A DNA stretch of 64,000 nt from Phaeotremella fagi (GCA_001599715.1 BCHU01000003.1:1550001-1614000); one strand, 5' to 3'; numbered from the stretch's first letter, positions 43,284-55,052 are shown. A program made the numbers and translations. The notes: a model not told the origin generated them from the letters alone.

Positions 43284-45631
43284 CTATAAAACTGTAGGTA
43301 CACCATCGTGCCAACCTTCTTCATCACCCCACCGAACACTTTTCACACTCTTACGTCTTGGATCAACTGTTTCAGTAGTCGAAGAATCTGGCTGCTTTCC
43401 AAGATTATCAGTTTGCACTCCATACCCCTCATTTATTTGAGTTGAGAAAGAATTTCTTCCAGATTGGTCAAAAGTCGCATACTCAAATAGAGTTGATGGA
43501 TGGGAAGTTTCACCAACACTAGACGGTGGAGGTTGGAATAATGAGAAATCCGGGTTCCCTCCTTGTACACTGATTCTGGGAACGGGGAAGTTCATGGATA
43601 CCGTTGGTTCATGCGATTCAGGTTGATCTCCCAAGTTGCCACTTTCACTGTATACAGATCCCGAAATTGATGATCGTGCGTTCACCGAGTCCGTCGTTAT
43701 GGTCTGAGGTTTACCGAAGTCTCCAACTGTCATTGTAGGATATTCGGAGGCTGGAGCGTCCGACCAGAATGTAGGAACAGGAACTCGTATCGGAGGCGGT
43801 GGGAGGGTAGGTTCAGGCTCTCTTGTCGCTGTTGTGAACGACGAGATCGGTCGACCAGGTTCAGTCGCTAAATCATACTGTGGAGACGTAAAAGGGTTAT
43901 TCCTAATTGAGATAGGTCGTCGATAGGAGAAAGCCGGGGGTGATTGAGGTGATTCGAGCATCGGTCGTTCCTTGGTGTTCGTGGCAAAATTCGTTGGCGG
44001 AGAGAAAGCGAATGAGTTTCGAATCGCTTTTGCAAAACCGTTGGTGGATGGTTGAAAGGGAGTTATCGAAGGCAGAGGTGGTAGAAGATTTGAAAATCTC
44101 TCTTTTATCGATGGATTAGTCGATGGTGACGAAAAACGAGAAATAGGCTGTAAAGACTCTCGATTGTCCTGTTCAAATTCATCAGCTTTTGTCTCTAGTA
44201 GTGTACAGCAGAACCAACAACTCACCTCAGGTTCGGGAACATCTTTACCGTAAAACCAACTTGATCTAATTTCCCTAGTTCTGTTCTTTCGTTTTCGCAT
44301 TGTATAGAATCGAACGGAGTACAGCACTACAGCGATGACAAAAAGAAGACCGAAAATGCCACCAATCACAGATCCAGCAACTGCACCTTTATCCGCTGAT
44401 GCAGTTGCTAACGACGAAGCGGTTTCCGCACCGTTGTTACCTGAGACTGTTGATGCACCTTCCACTGCACTTGAGCTTGAAGACCATACTGGTATTTTTA
44501 GATTAGGGGAGGAATTGGAGGTTCCGGTTACAGAAGGAGATGTCGGGTTGGGATATGGCGACCTCCCAGATGATACCTCTGTGGATCTGGCCACCGTAGA
44601 AGCTAGAAGTATGCTACCTTCTGCCGTTTCTTGTGCGACAGGAGCCGATGTCGTCTGTGAACTAACTACTGGTGATGTCGTAGAAGCAGGACTATCGAGT
44701 TGCTGTACTGCTTCTAGGTATTTGATCAGCGGGACACCGAAATCAACACTTACGAGTCGAGACTGGTTGTGTTTCTTGACTACTCGGTATGTTTGTCTGT
44801 GTCGTTATGCCGGTATCTGTACCGCAACTGGTGAAATACAAAGTTGCAGTGGGAACGGTCACTAGAGACGGAGATGAGGTGGTAATCTCAAAAGTTGTCA
44901 TGGTTGAAGTTGGGTCAGGTTGAGTAGTAACGACATTAGTGAAAGTCGTATAACTGGTGCAGAAGCCATTTGTATCGTCTCGCACAATGTGACGAGCTCG
45001 TGGTTCACGTCTATGGAAACTTTTATCGCCAAACAAATGATTCCTATTCCCTGTTCGTTCTGCATTAGTCAGATCTCTTAGAGTGGGTTGAATTGGACTT
45101 GAAGCTTGCGAAGAAGGAAAAGAAGAGGATATTCTTGAAGATGCAGACGGAGATAAAGATAAAGAAGAGCGAAATGAAGAATGAAGTTTGGAAGAAAGGG
45201 TATTATTTGAGGTAATATTTTGAGAATCTTGATAGAAGTATAACCAAGGTGACCCACTGGAGCTATTGCTGTTCTTTCCCGTAGTAGTAGCTGTCACCGT
45301 AGGTGTCTTCGAAGATTCTGTATTAGATGAAATTACGCTGAAATGTGAAGTCGCACTTGGTGTACTTGTCGGTGTCACTATAGAAGTCAACAGATTGGTG
45401 ACTTGAGTGGCGGTGCCAAGGCATGACGAAGATGTTTGTGTCGAAGTGATAACATCAGCCGATAGAGTCGTTAAACTGGATGTTGTCAGAACGCTCTGTA
45501 CCCATGAACTGTTATTCAAGTTAGTAAAGTCTTTCATCTTGGTTTGTAGATCTCAAAGGAGATCCAAAATTTCAAGCTACTCACGTTGATGTAGAGTATT
45601 CATAACCAGTGATGGACGACTGACAGCTCAT
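43284..45631 (-). CDS. Ser/Thr-rich single-pass membrane protein (surface mucin/sensor-like)
   Basis: A predicted 724-aa protein from four exons: 45631-45585, 45508-44754, 44713-44226 and 44168-43284. The outer part (first roughly 360 residues) is extremely Ser/Thr-rich, suited to heavy O-mannosylation, with two Cys-containing blocks (SSSCLGTATQV and GFCTSYTTFTN..YFTSCGTDTG). One transmembrane helix follows (AGSVIGGIFGLLFVIAVVLYS) with a basic stop-transfer (RFYTMRKRKNR) and a Pro/Ser-rich cytoplasmic tail. The plan resembles fungal mucin-like sensors (Wsc/Mid2/Msb2-like), but no domain confirms this. No signal peptide precedes MSCQSSITG; the frame continues upstream from a TTAG acceptor as LLSTTLSISTIM, so a missed first exon carrying the signal peptide is likely. 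The intron at 44169-44225 is 3n and stop-free. Confidence 0.68.
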
Positions 45632-46414
45632 TATCGTTGATATAGACAAAGTCGTCGATAACAACTAATCTTTCGAAGACACTCGATATTATGATCACAC
45701 TTCCATAGAGGTGGGAATATGTTAATCAATCTCGATAATTCATTATCTCAAGTCATCCCCTATGAATGATCATTGTGAAAACCAATCTTCAACTCCCTTA
45801 TAGATCTTGAACAAAGGATCTGTTTCCTTTATCCTAGCGAATCCTTTCAATATTAACCCCTACCTACTTGACCGCCATTGTCATTAACATCTCCAAACAC
45901 AAAGATAGGATCGACAAATCTACCTTTGATTTCTAATTCTGTACATAAAGTAGTTTACTGTATATGATGAACGCTAAGTCCTAAAGTGGCAATATTAAAC
46001 TGTTGTCATAGCTCGTTAGCATCTATTCGATTCTCATTTTTTCCGTCTGTATTTAGCCTGATTGCATGCTGCTTACCCCGAAATTTATAAATAGGCCCCA
46101 AGCTATAGCTCCATCTTGTTTAAATAACTTACCAAAGATATCGAATTAGTATCAGCCAAATAATCATCTTTATAGTCCAATGCTGTGCTGTGGCGCCCAC
46201 CCTTTGTCCACCACGAAATGTTACAGAGAGTCCTTTACATCATGTCCTAGGGCGCACATTATCCCTCCCTGTATCACATCCATGATACCGTTGCTCCAAA
46301 CACAGCACGATTAAGATGTTAAAGTCAGATTCTGACCCCCAAACGACAACATACTGTTGTTGTGTTTCTTCTTCAACTTTGTTGAATCAACTTTGTTGAA
46401 AGCGGAAATTTATT
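45632..46414. promoter_or_regulatory. Divergent promoter, Ser/Thr-rich protein / glycosyltransferase
   Basis: A 0.78-kb shared upstream region. The first 60 nt may include a missed signal-peptide exon of the minus gene (see that entry). AT-rich around 46080-46120. Otherwise nothing is seen. Confidence 0.4.
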
Positions 46415-47570
46415 ATGTCTTCTTTGGATTGGATAAGAACAAAATCAACTAAAAAGTTCACAACAATTGTGATTTTCCTTGCTATCATCTTGACAATTTC
46501 GATATCCATTCAATTCCTATATGACACCCCAATCATCAACTTGAACAATGTTGGGTTTTCTTGGAAACCTCTATCGAATGCTAAAGGATCAGGACCACCA
46601 CCCACAGCTCCAAAATTACCGATAATGATTTTGCAGCATTTCTATCATTCGGATCCAAACCTCGAAGATATCCAACGAGCATCCAAAGAGACTCATGAAC
46701 TCTATGCGGAAGTTTTAGGACTTCATTATCGATCGGATGAGACGCAGTATATTCCGAAGGGTTCTCTGACGTCGCCATATGGTAACAAGTTGATTTCTCT
46801 ACTTTCAGCCATGATCAACGAATTGGCAAAAGGTGAAGAAGGAGCTGAATGGATACTGTAAGGCATTTCTCCTTGGTGTGTATCATATTTAACAAAGAAT
46901 TTTACCCAGGATGACGGATTCCGATACGATAATATATAATCCCTCTGTACCAATCCAACATCTTCTCCCACCAAGTACGGTCCAACCACAACCTCTGATT
47001 CTTGGAAATGAAGATGGTAACGGTTTCAACGCTGGTGTCATGTGTTTCAGAACAAGTCATCTGGTCATTCAATTCCTATCACAATGTTTCTCCTTCGAAT
47101 ATGATCTCACCCACGATGATAGATACAATCCCCAACACAAATTCACCGATCAACATCTTATAGGTGAAATGTTGAAGAAACATCAAATCAGACAAAATTT
47201 CTATAAAATACCTATGGATTGGTTTAACATTTATCCTGAATATCTGTATCACGGTCAAAAGTACAATTACAACTTATCAGACGAAACTATCGATGAATTT
47301 GTTCACAGTACTCAGGAAAAATTCGTACCGAGACTTCAAATGCATTATGTTAACGATAGGAAGTATTACTTAGATTGGAAACAGGATGTCAAGATCGCAC
47401 AGGAGATCTACAGGGATGCTGAAATATTGGCGGAAGAAAATGGAGTTAGCTTGAGAGAGGGGTTGGAGTTGAGGGGTGATTGGAACTGGACACGGGAGAT
47501 TGCGAGTAAATTTTGGGAAACAGCTGTCGGTGGAATTGATGCTTTGAGATTAAGACCAGAAGGTTTCTGA
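46415..47570 (+). CDS. Type II membrane glycosyltransferase (GT34-like, galactosyl/mannosyl type)
   Basis: A 367-aa Golgi-type enzyme from exons 46415-46857 and 46910-47570. It has a short cytoplasmic N-terminus, a signal anchor (TIVIFLAIILTISISIQF, about residues 18-36), a Pro-rich stem and a luminal catalytic domain. EWILMTDSDTIIYNP, completed across the intron, carries the DxD metal/sugar-nucleotide site; GNEDGNGFNAGVMCFR and FTDQHLIGEML are typical of fungal GT34-like and related enzymes. It probably adds galactose or mannose to cell-surface glycans. Exact linkage is unknown. The intron donor is GTAAGG. Confidence 0.82.
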
Positions 47571-47758
47571 CGACATCTTGGTGTGGATAAATCAGAGTAT
47601 CAGGCGGGGTAGACGTAGGTTTCGTGGTCTTAGACGGAAGAGTGAAATTTTGTCATAGTGCATGAGCGTGTAACATCCAGGAGAAACATTCTAGGAAACG
47701 GTAAACTGTCTATAAATGATCTTGACGAGAAAAGGAAACCGAATAATTTGATACCACT

Positions 47759-49727
47759 TTATTTGTTAGCCGCTGTTTTATACGCTACTAGACCACCCAA
47801 AGCCAAGGAGTAACCTATGTAATTTGTCAGTCAACAGCATGTTGATTCAGATATGACATACCGAAAATTTGAATAGCCGTGATTTTCGATCCAAAGAAAA
47901 TGACACTCGAACTGATGAGTAGGATATCCTACGCAAATCATGGTTAAATATATTCGTACTCTCGGAATGAAAGACTGACCTTGAAGACTCCAGCCAACGT
48001 CAACACTAGACCACCTGCGGCGCCAATCAAAAAGACAGCAGCTACATTCAAAGCAAAAGCAACGGCCGCATTTGAGATGAGAATCAATGGACCGATTCTA
48101 GCTAGTGCTTTGAACGGTTCGAGACCTTCAGTGAAGGGGATGAAGCATGTGTTGATGATAGCGCAGACCTGTGATTGTTAGACAAGAACATCAAAACGTG
48201 TGAATTGAGCCCACTGGTGCGTAGTAGTGTAAGGAGCATAGGGGATCCATCTGCGACGTTGTTAATTTTGACTTCCTGAAAATAATGGTGACTAACCTTC
48301 AAGCCTTGTAAAAGGATTTGAATCATGACCAAACGTCTGCAACAGATTAGACCGGGCGTCATGATGATCATGCAAAACTTACGAGGCTTCAAACTAATCA
48401 ATGAGTTAATAAAGTACGCCCACTCAAAAGGGAATGACTTACCACAACAGCACTACTTTGGAAAATGAAACCCCAAATTTCGAAATGAACCTCTCCGTAT
48501 GCAGCTATTGGGGTCAATGAGGGGTAACATGTCTTATAAATAAAAACTACATACCCAAAGCACAACCGACGGAGATCAACTAGGATACACATTAGTTTTT
48601 GCTTCTGAGACAATCCATTGACACTCACGACAACGATAAGAACCAGTCTTTCATTCAATTTCTGGATTTTAAAAATGGCCGATATGAGAAGGATGGAGAC
48701 TGGGGTGAAGGCCTGTTGAGATGAGTTGTAAGTAAATACAAAATGGTAGAATGGAGATCGTACCTTGAGCATTTGGATGAACGACACGCTCAATCTGAAG
48801 ATCAGCTAGGGTTTAAAGGCTTCAACTCACGTCAGATACGCCGAATTGCTCAAAATAAGAGATCCAGAAAATAACACTCCTATCGGTATGATTGAACGAA
48901 CAAAGAGGTCTCTCTGAATACAGAGTTAGCCCGGATGCAGTGAAAATATACGATTTACTCACAGTCATGTTTATATTATCTAACCCGTCCATTAAATGCG
49001 TTGTCATCCTCAGAATACGCGTTCCGATGGCCTGCAGAGTCTCAGTTTGGTGTTTTGAACTTGCATCAAGTTTAAACTCACAGCACAACCGAGATGATAT
49101 GCGGTACTGAACGGTTAGAAGTTGTCGTCGATAGAGACTCACATGAAGATTGGCTTGAAGCGGGAGTAAGCAGGTATTCACTTGATTATAAAAGTGCAAC
49201 TCACGAATGGGAAGTCAAGATTCGTGTACAAGTATTCTTAAAAGACGATCAGTTGGATGTACTTCATGGGTCAATAAACCTACTGTTGTAAATGATGACG
49301 GTTGACGACAAGAGGATCCATATGGGTACTTGTAACAAAATTAGCTCGTCACATTTACTCCCAACCCTATACACTAACCGATAGTAGTCGCAGGGATAGT
49401 TTTCTTTTCTGGGAAAGTTCTCTCTGGGCTACTTCGTGGTATATCGATGTTCATCCTTGGTCGATGCTGTGAGGTGTGAGATTGAATATCATCGAAAGCA
49501 GCCAAATCTCCACTGACCATCTCAATCTTTTCAGCAGTACTGGCACCGTTTGTACTCCCGTTTCCGTCATCGGACGCAGCTGAACCAGAAACTGACAGTG
49601 ATCGTCTTCCAGGGAAAGCCTTATATGGTGATCCTAGACTTGCGAGGGTTTGAGGACTGAGAACAGAAGTTGAACTGCTTCCCTCTTTTAGAGAGTTAGT
49701 GGTTGGATTGGGAGGTGGTGATGACAT
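47759..49727 (-). CDS. Triose-phosphate/nucleotide-sugar transporter family protein (TPT/EamA)
   Basis: A 404-aa Golgi-type carrier from 17 exons: 49727-49379, 49328-49284, 49236-49205, 49153-49143 (11 nt), 49106-49082, 49031-48963, 48913-48831, 48794-48764, 48712-48629, 48579-48555, 48504-48443, 48393-48383 (11 nt), 48336-48297, 48250-48215, 48168-47980, 47928-47862 and 47814-47759. All phases close. After a disordered Ser/Pro-rich cytoplasmic part, about ten helices carry family marks: WILLSSTVIIYNKYLY, ITAYHLGCAAIGTRIL, LTLSVSFIQMLKAFTPVS, YGEVHFEIWGFIFQSSAV, RLVMIQILLQGLKMDPL and GGLVLTLAGVFKDILLI, ending GGLVAYKTAANK. Substrate is not predictable; relatives import nucleotide sugars into the Golgi. 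Confidence 0.92.
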
Positions 49728-50719
49728 GAGACTTGTTGACGAAGGTGATGATACCGAGAGGTGATAGATTTATTTCTGTGACTGTTGAAATTAGACAATA
49801 AACTCTAGTGATCTGATATATAAAGAATGAATTAGAATGTTAAAAGTAGCTCGATCTGAAATTAGTGGTAGTACCAAGTAGCCATAGTACGAATAAATAC
49901 GCGCAACTACTCAATTCAGCGTTTCTTTTTCCCTGATTATTCACCATACTAAAATGGTACGCGACTGACTTTGGCAGTGGTAATCAATCGTCCACCTTGA
50001 TCCCAGCAGTCACTTTAATCAATGGTGTTGTCGTTACACGCCCAGTATGACCATGCTCTTGACCTTCATCTTTGACCACAGGTTCTACATACTGCTCTTA
50101 TCCCAGTGCTTATTTCATACCTCTTAGCACGTTTGCCCCCATTTCTAGACTTACGGCTAACTGAGAACAAGTTTCAAATTGTGGCTCAACATAAATTGGC
50201 ATTCCTCTATCTCATTCACAGTGAACATACGAGATGAGTCCAATCATACTGGCAACCTGACTAGACGAAGACGTCATGACTATCAAAGAAATGCATAACG
50301 ACTTTCGCCTTCTCAAGCCTTCGAGGTCGATAAGAGAATATTTTCAAAAAGTACCGATTTAATCTATGATGCAATATCCCGAAAAAGTCGAATTTATTGA
50401 GAAAAGTATGTCTGAACAATGGATCTAGTAATGAAAAACAAACGTTTGTGACTTCGTCCAAGAAATTGTCTTCTTCGGCCTTTTCTCACGGGAATAGGAG
50501 AACAAGTGATGTCTTCTCATCAATGGAAAAACGACTTCTTTCCCGTTCGACATGAACAGCGAGTCTTCTAAACAGCTCCACAGTCAACGAATTGCTCTTT
50601 TGACGTGTATATATTACTCATGAGAACCGCTTGTTTTTTCTTTCTTTCTTTCTATCTTTTTCATTCACTTTCCACTGCTTTTGCCACCCTTATCAATTTC
50701 ATATACGTTATTCTATACA
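49728..50719. promoter_or_regulatory. Divergent intergenic region, transporter / first tandem-family gene
   Basis: A 1-kb stretch with no gene. A (CTTT)n pyrimidine tract at about 50636-50652 lies roughly 70-85 nt before the ATG at 50720. A similar tract precedes the third family member. Confidence 0.45.
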
Positions 50720-51630
50720 ATGTCTACTTCAAATACCAACGTTAGCGGCAGCACTGCCACTGCCAACACTACCACCTCTCGCCCCATGGCCTTCGTTTAT
50801 CCTAGTAAGTCGTCTGAAAAGTATTGTTCCTTGATGGCTAACAGAACTGCAGGCGAGGCATGGGTCGTTCCAGATGATGAGGCTCAAGGTAAACTCATGG
50901 GTAAAGTCTTAACCCGCCCTTTGAGCGACAAAGATTTTCTCGACCTCGAATCAATTACTGGGGGTAAAGAATTCGTAGAGGCGCTCCTAGGTCGTTCAAG
51001 TCAAGCGTGGTTGAAAAGGGGTCCAAAATTCCTCCCAGATTATGCTGCCGATATTCATGAGAGAATGGTCTTCTCGTACGCCAAGGCCTTGCGTAACATC
51101 CAGAACCAACAAAACGAAGCATTATCTGCTGTGCTCCGAACATTGTCAGAAGCGATGGAGAAGACGGTTTCAACTCACCAAAACTCGGATTTGGCATTGG
51201 GTAAGGCGTTCACTCTTCCAGAAGGTCCAGTCAGGTAAGTGGCAATGACGAACAAGCGATAGAACTTCATGCTAACTCTATTCATCAGCGGTCCATACCT
51301 TCTTGCCCTCTTAATGTCCCAAAGCGGTGACAACAGCGTCAGCGTCTTTATTGACGGAGAAGAAGCACCCGAAGGACAAGCTACATCTCTGATCTCAGGC
51401 CTCTGCGTTGCGTTATTCCAAGACCAAGTCACCATGGAAGGTCACCAACCTGGTGAATGGCAGGATGTTCGTGACCTGTACAGAGAGAAGCGGTGAGTCG
51501 CGCTTTCGCTTTTAATTACTTGACTCTTATTGAAATGAGTTGTAGCCCCTGGCAGACAAGTCGATTGTTCAGTGAGATGGTGGGGACCGTTTCAAGCTTA
51601 TTTGAGGGGATGGGGGTTTTCAGAAAATGA
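50720..51630 (+). CDS. Tandem family protein 1 of 3, function unknown
   Basis: Four exons (50720-50804, 50853-51234, 51289-51492, 51546-51630) give 251 aa. The N-terminus is Ser/Thr-rich. Exon 2 begins EAWVVPDDEAQ and carries LTRPLSDKDFLDLESITGG and VEALLG, then a helical segment (FSYAKALRNIQNQQN). Exon 3 begins SGPYLLALLMSQSG, and the last exon is PWQTSRLFSEMV. The next two genes show the same order of blocks and introns at matching phases (1, 2, 2), so the three seem to be paralogs. The first intron (48 nt, GTAAGT..CAG) is 3n and stop-free and could be retained. No signal peptide, membrane helix or known domain. I do not recognise a function. Confidence 0.72.
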
Positions 51631-52324
51631 GGGAGCAATAGTGATGATCTATTGATGTATTAATGTTCAAGTAGGAGTAAAGGGATGCTCATTTATGTAT
51701 TGATGTTCACGTAGGAGTAAAGGGATGCTCATTGATGTATTGATGTTTAAGTGGTCCCTAAAACCAGAGCCGTTCAGGTTCAACAGACAGAATTTACAAG
51801 TTTACAGTGTTCAGCAAATTGTGGCAAATGCCGAGGTTACTACAGTATGAGTATCGTACTGCTGCGATCTGGAACGAATCAAAGTCTACGACAGCGGTCA
51901 AGTTGGACTTTGTCTCGAATGGTTTTGTACCTGTTACGTCTCTGTATTCTGTTGTGGGTACAGTATACTGAAAACAGAATCGAGAAATATCTCTTGCTAT
52001 GATGTTGAGATGCACTTGATCGTTTCCCCTCTGTTCGTTGTGGCATTGCAAGAAACAATGCCCAAAGCAGTCCTCATTTTCCGAGTCAATCGGGAATATG
52101 ATAATGAACGACACCCAGTACAACAACAGATTAAACAACCTTTCATACTCAACTTTCGCAGTTGCTACACACCTTTCCTTTGAAGCAATTTCCCGACTGA
52201 AGGTCTTCTGCGAAGGCACTCCCCTCCTGATCTGGAGGAGCTGCAATCCGCTGCATTCTGTTCTTCCTATTTCTCTTTTTGATTTTTGCCACCCAGTCAA
52301 GATTATAATTCGAATCTTTCTATC
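51631..52324. promoter_or_regulatory. Intergenic region with 40-bp repeat and promoter of family gene 2
   Basis: The proximal part carries a 40-bp tandem repeat (51651-51754). The distal part is the promoter of the gene at 52325, with a pyrimidine-rich tract about 45-63 nt before its ATG. No gene. Confidence 0.45.
51651..51754 (+). repeat. 40-bp tandem repeat, 2.6 copies
   Basis: Units at 51651-51690, 51691-51730 and a partial at 51731-51754 share ATTGATGTATT..ATGTTC and GTAGGAGTAAAGGGATGCTC. The first two differ at about three positions. Located just downstream of tandem-family gene 1. Confidence 0.93.
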
Positions 52325-53273
52325 ATGGCTACAGACAACATAGATACCGTTACTTCTGGTATGTTACCGTTTGAACGTGAATGCTGATACCAAACAGATG
52401 GGTGGAATCATAGAGATCATCCGAAACTCACAGCTACAATTCTCACACCACTCACTACAGACGATTTCAAGCCTCTATTAGCGAGCGAAGAAGGTTCAGC
52501 ACTCCTCAAAAACTACTTGGGTATGTCAACCGAAGATAGAGAAGATACAAAACATTCGTCAGAGCTCGAGAGCGATAAAGCTTTCTCACCAAAAACGCTC
52601 TTACAGGCTAAATTGGAAGATTACCTTGCAACAGGTAAGAATTCAGTAGAGTTTGTTGCGGATGCTCTCGAAAACAGGAACGACAAAGGAAAAGACCTCT
52701 TACGAGCTTTCCGAACCTCTACTCACACCGAAGTCACACTTGATTCTGTCCAGAAATGGTTTGAATCACAAGACGAGAAAAACGGTACACAAAACGCTGG
52801 GGCTACCGTAAGCTCCTCCTCCCTACCAGATGCATATTCAAGGTGAGTCCCTTTATTTTTCTCCGCTTGAGGGTGAAGCTGAACATCCCGTTCACGCTAC
52901 AGCATTCCTTGGGTATACAGCCTCATGGTCGCAACTCGCCCAAGAAGTTTTAATGAAGAATACAATCAGGGTATGCGAGAGCTCGAAAACAGCAAACTAG
53001 AGTCTTTAATTCATGCTCAGGCTGCACTCAGAATTTTCTCAGATATTAATGATATGGCGATTCTTTTCTATTGTAGTGATAAAGTAGATGTCCCCGGGAC
53101 TCTGCGAAGATGGTGGGGGAAAAACAAAACTGAGTACGAAGAGATTCAGTAGGTTCTGACTGCTTACAAAATAAACCACTGTACTGATAAAACCTTGCAG
53201 TGGTCCGATCAAACCATCAGAAGAGGGGGAGATTGATGGGTTGGAGGAGAGTGATGGGTTCGTAGCTGTTTGA
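52325..53273 (+). CDS. Tandem family protein 2 of 3, function unknown
   Basis: Four exons (52325-52358, 52398-52842, 52903-53148, 53201-53273) give 265 aa. Block order matches its neighbours: exon 2 begins DGWNHRDHPK, then ILTPLTTDDFKPLLASEEG and LLKNYLG, a helical acidic/basic stretch and an SSSSLPDAYS linker. Exon 3 begins SIPWVYSLMVATRP, then a helical run and a Trp-containing end (GTLRRWWGKNKTEYEE). The last exon is a short acidic tail. Intron phases are 1, 2, 2 as in gene 1. It is soluble and intracellular by prediction. Function unknown. Confidence 0.7.
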
Positions 53274-53823
53274 GGCTGTGGTATACTGTATAGTGATTCA
53301 GATTAGGTATACATATAAGGTTGATATTGGTCAAATTCACGATGACAAGAAGATGAATGCATGTTTGGAGTGATACTAGATGTCCACACAAGTTCAACCC
53401 TCTTTCAAAGATGTTTGTAAAAGTACAGTACAACAGCATTCATTTTTGGTAAAAGATCATTACAGCGAGTGATTACTGTCACATGGAGTCGTTATAAAAT
53501 CGTCCTTTCCGTTTTAGTACACTTCATCATAGTATCATCACTTCTGCCACTTGTCAGAATCTCCATACAAAATCGATAGTAAAGCTCTATTACTCTCGAA
53601 TTCGTTCTCGTTTCGGTCCGAAACAGTCTTCTAGAAAACATCATTCTTCACCTTTCATCTGGAAAGCGTCATTTCCCCGTTCAACAACTGTCAAAGGATA
53701 ACGTGTCTTCCATTTGAGGTAGCAGAAACAAGACAAAAATATGGTGTCAAAGAGGGATTATCTTTTCTTTCTTTCTTTCACAATTAATTTGTGCCACTGT
53801 TACAAAGAAGTATTTTATTCATA
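53274..53823. promoter_or_regulatory. Promoter region of tandem family gene 3
   Basis: A 0.55-kb spacer. It contains TTCTAGAA at 53629-53636 and GAATTCGTTC near 53598-53607, which look like heat-shock-element halves, and a (CTTT)n tract at 53761-53779 about 50 nt before the ATG. Function is inference only. Confidence 0.4.
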
Positions 53824-54736
53824 ATGGCAGAATCAGTCGATATCACCAATCTATCCATCGAAGATAAAGAATCCATCCACACCCATTTCACAGATTTCAA
53901 GGAATTAAACCGTAAGTGTCACTGTACGATCAACAAACAAAGCTAAACCCCTTGTAGCATCTTGGAGTATTGAAGAAAACGAAGAAGCTATCAAGGAGGT
54001 TATTCGTAAACTCACCGTCGAAGATTTCGAACCTTTTCAAGAGACTGAAGCTGGTAAAGTTTTGCTAAAAAATTGGGTTGGGGAATCAGTCGAATCATAT
54101 GTCTCAGAAGGTAAGACGTTAGCTGAAGCTTACACAGAATTCCTAGAGAGATTAAGTGGTTATTATTGTAAGGAGTTGCAAAATTTTCGAATATCAACAC
54201 TCGCTAGTGGGACACCGAGAACCACCGCGGAAGTCGAAAGCAGTTTCCAAACTGAAATTCATAACGACGACGAAAAAGGATACCAAAAAGGAGACGAAAA
54301 AGGAGCCGAAAAAAAGTCTCTTAAAATCCTTTCGCCAAAGTCAACGTTAACGTGAGTTAAGCTTCGTAACCTCCAGAATAGAACGTTTAGCCTAAACGAA
54401 CACAGTACGGCGTACTGGCTCGCTCTCAGCGCAGCTCACAATCTAGCAAATGATACAATGTTCAATATCACTACTGATGATCACGATGGTAAATCAACAA
54501 CAATCGTCACAACCATAGATCAAAGTCACAAATCCATTCAGAGCAAAGCGACAACGGTTTTGCTCACCAACTGGGATGCTTTGACGGATTTTGTTGACGA
54601 GAAAAAGGTAGACACGGATGAGGTAGTCGCAGATGAGGTAGACGCAGCTCAGATAGACGCAGAGTGGGATTGGCTCACTCAAACTTTCCATAGGTTGTGG
54701 AAGAAGGCTGAAGAACAGGTCAGTCTTTGTGACTAG
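53824..54736 (+). CDS. Tandem family protein 3 of 3, function unknown
   Basis: Three exons (53824-53911, 53958-54351, 54406-54736) give 270 aa. Exon 2 begins PSWSIEENEEAIKE, then VIRKLTVEDFEPFQETEAG and LLKNWVG, as in its neighbours, followed by a KGDEKGAEKK low-complexity stretch. Exon 3 begins TTAYWLALSAAHNL and ends WDWLTQTFHRLWKK. Introns are phase 1 and 2, at the same relative positions as the first two introns of genes 1 and 2; the third intron is missing, and a GTCAGT donor-like site just before the stop may be its remnant. A run of repeated acidic codons (VDTDEVVADEVDA) is a short internal repeat. Function unknown. Confidence 0.68.
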
Positions 54737-55052
54737 GGCTTCTGTTCAAGGGGAGGATATCAATGGAGAGTTCTTAATAGTGTGATCATAGTTAATTTGG
54801 CGAAACATACGAGAATGCAAGAGTGAAAGAATAAGGGAACAATGTGCTATCTGAAAAGTGCCACACAACCTGCCACACTGCCACAATGCCTCTCGCTCTC
54901 GCGCAGCATCAACGCTCAATCTTTTCAAGAATTATAAGGATATATGCATCATCAAATCGTCAAAATCCATCTAAAAAGGTGCGCAGAGGCAAGTATAAAA
55001 GTCAAAACTATAAATAAACAGTTAAGACAGTCATCTTATCTATAGCCTAAAT
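54737..55052. other. Convergent intergenic region
   Basis: This is between family gene 3 (+) and the phosphate transporter (-). It is AT-rich toward 54990-55050. No gene. Confidence 0.4.
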
